A model generated the notes under the pieces. That model ran no database searches. It saw only the letters and a program-made list of their open reading frames with translations, and was not told where the DNA came from. The translations under genes and the position numbers were made by a program. This document shows positions 61,601 through 64,000 of a DNA stretch of 64,000 nt, in pieces. This DNA comes from Archegozetes longisetosus. Taxonomy: Eukaryota > Arthropoda > Arachnida > Sarcoptiformes > Trhypochthoniidae. The stretch is taken from contig JAEMBT020000003.1 in assembly GCA_018873245.2 (NCBI GenBank), positions 9,133,843 to 9,197,842 on the forward strand, in the 5' to 3' direction. Each line of letters starts with the position of its first letter. The stretch's first letter is position 1.

Positions 61601-64000
61601 ACTCAAAGATGCCATTCATTTTTACTATTTAGACCTAATCATGTCGTTCAGATTTATCTTCAACAGCTCAGCTCATCTCGAATCTTCAAATTAATAAAAG
61701 ATATGTATGTCTAAACATCTAGGTGCCTGATAAAAATACGTTCAAAAGTTTTCAATTCCCTAATTGACTTCAAGTTGATTGTTTGCAAATTATTATTGAA
61801 AGAGATTCTGAGAGCCTATTCTAACAAATTAATTAAAAATTGTTGTAAGAAAAAAGCGAGTTATATTTTACCGTTAAAAAAATAGCGTAGATTCATTGTT
61901 AACCTTTATTGACGCTGACTAGCAACAAATGTGAACTCCTAATTGTGATAATTAATGTGTATATTATTGAAGTAGTTTAATAGCCTCTGATCCTAAATAT
62001 AATGTTTTATTAGTGGATCTTGCATGACCTATTTCTCCTATTACAAATTTACTTTTCTAGCATTATATGAGACGATCGCAGCAAAATAGGAATCACAAAC
62101 TTTTTTTTGCAAGTGATGTATCGCTTACTAATTTTCGATTCAGTGCTCGCTCTCATCGTCTGATTATTATTTTTTGCTCTAAATTTTTTCTTTTTACTTT
62201 CTTCTACTTGTTTTGAGCTGTTGTATATTCTTTTATGATGGATCGCAGTTTGTCATCAATTTTCTACCAGTAATAAAAAGTTAGTTCAAAAGTTTGTTTA
62301 AATCCATTAGTAATAAGCTTTCATTTTACTGAATGACAAGTGAGACGTTATTCTTATTTCAGATATTTGTCAGATTGAATGTATCAGTTGAGCTTTGATG
62401 CAATTTTAGGCAATGTGATTATTGCTATCAATTGTTGTATATTAAAGCGAACATTTATTTGATTAAAACTTGATTAACGATAGAGTGCAAGTGATTGGAT
62501 TATAATTTATTTATACTGATATTTGAGCCACAGACAAAAACGAGTTACTTATGTAAAATAAACAGTTACGAATAATGTAAGGGCCTCACTGAATTATCGT
62601 TGTTTGCGACCTAAAAAGTTTCATATTATTCAATGGGATCGGTTTCAAACTATAAGATCTCAACGTCTTTCTTAAGTCGATTTGAAGCCACATTTGAGTG
62701 AGTTTACAGTTGAAAGAGTACTTTCGCAACTTTTCTTATATCCTTCTTCTCAGATCTACTCAGATATGAATTGTATCACAAGTTATAATTGAAATATGGG
62801 GTAGGTGTCAAAATTGTGTGCCATTAGATGAACAAACATCAAATTCAATATGAAGTATGAGTAAATCATTTTCTCAACTCTATTCGATTACTAAGTAGTG
62901 GAAAAGCACTCAAAAACCTCGATTTGAGTTACAGAAAAATCTCTTAAACTTGGCTTCAGATATGTTAGGCTTTAGATGGAACAGAAAAATAAGGTCTTTG
63001 AAAATTGGATACTCGGCCAATCGAGTAATAAAACTAATGTAAAGCTAAATAGAAACAAAAAATAGGAGTTTGACATAACTCTGATTGGATTGGAGTTGAT
63101 AGAAAGAAATATTTCAAATCTATCGTTCACTAGTTGTGTAGTCAATCAATGGCAAAATGCATTTTCTCATATGTCAGACACAGTAACGAACAGCGATCTG
63201 AGTATTGCTATACAAAACTCGCCAAATAATAGTTGGATAACATTATTCTGCCATTCGATATTAATGACCTAAACATCGCTCTCTTTCTTTTGCAATCAAA
63301 TTTCCATAAATCTGATCAATTGAAGAGAAATTGAATATTAAATCAGATGAGAATTGATCCTAATATGTGACTATTATTTGCATATTTGGCTCAACTAATT
63401 ATATACTTTGATCGTCTATAGATAAAAAGCATATCATTTCACTAAACTTGTAACAATTTATCCCAACTCTCTCAATAATTATCAATTGGTTCGAGTTTGT
63501 TGTTGCAAAAGCTATTGATTTGGTTTTAGTTGAGTTTATAGCTCTCATACTGAGTGTTGGTTGAGTTAGATTGCAAAAATCGAATCAATGTATATTCGGT
63601 CCTTTATTGCTGTACTTTTCGGAGAATTGCGAGGCAATAAAGGCTTCGAAGAGTCTCTAACTCGAGGCTAGGAATTGGACGGAAGTTGAACATACAAAAA
63701 AGCACTGATTGCACGTTGAGAAAAAACGCCTAATAAATACTGTATTTATCATCTTATATATAAAATATTTTCTGAAAAAGGGTAAATCTTCTTATATCAA
63801 ATCTTTTATAAGATAGACAGAGGAGGTCTCGACATTCTTTGCTCAACGGCAAACATGTGACTTTTGGTCTATTCAGAAGGGCTATGAGTGAGATTTCATA
63901 TACTTTATAACATCCTTAAGGACTTTTCTGGATGTCTATCACTTCCTATTGTCTGTTTTATGAGAAATCCTAGTCTCAGCTCTTTTATCACAAAGTTATT
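58696..64000. other. Probable first intron or upstream DNA of the sidestep-like gene
   Basis: I looked on the minus strand for a signal-peptide exon ending in phase 1. Donor-like sites near 58968, 59585, 61250 and 61565 are not preceded by an ATG with a hydrophobic run. No other gene, RNA or repeat supported. Confidence 0.5.

Noticed and set aside
1..64000. tRNA, rRNA, CRISPR or bacterial-type operon
   Set aside because: No cloverleaf with a B-box, no conserved rRNA blocks, no regularly spaced repeats; composition and introns are eukaryotic.

Overview
This is AT-rich eukaryotic DNA (about 30 % G+C by eye), most likely from an arthropod. Genes have short GT-AG introns, mostly phase 1, next to very long ones. 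A sidestep-family Ig receptor (a protostome family, best known from insects) and an intronless DEG/ENaC channel are present. The compact intronless genes fit a mite, but that is inference, not proof. I saw no bacterial operons, CRISPR array, rRNA or tRNA.

Layout. 1-36.4 kb is gene-poor. It holds scattered short G+C-richer islands, some of which look like single exons (4560-4719 +, 16105-16170 -, 19744-19975 -). Three minus-strand islands (32669-32797, 30581-30699, 26513-26697) chain in splice phase and may be one unrecognised gene. A terminal-inverted-repeat element of about 460 bp lies at 21946-22404. 36.5-39.4 kb holds two well-supported convergent genes: a two-exon GNAT acetyltransferase (+) and an intronless TPR/RRM-like/CCCH protein (-). 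39.9-49.3 kb holds a DEG/ENaC channel (+), a small N-myristoylated-type basic protein (+) with a decayed second copy 3.3 kb downstream, a broken hAT transposase between those two copies, an unrecognised open frame, and four foldback structures. One of these, 39909-40010, resembles a microRNA precursor.

49.3-58.7 kb is a sidestep-like cell-surface receptor on the minus strand. I reconstructed eleven exons by hand with matching phases; they encode five Ig domains, one FN3 domain, a membrane helix and a cytoplasmic tail. The signal-peptide exon was not found and probably lies beyond the right edge. The Ig5/FN3 exon lacks one base, which breaks the frame. 58.7-64 kb shows no exon I can support and is probably the first intron or upstream DNA of this gene.

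The genes do not form a pathway. The neuronal candidates (sidestep receptor, DEG/ENaC channel) are neighbours but nothing in the sequence links their function. Exon coordinates were derived by hand and may be off by one base.
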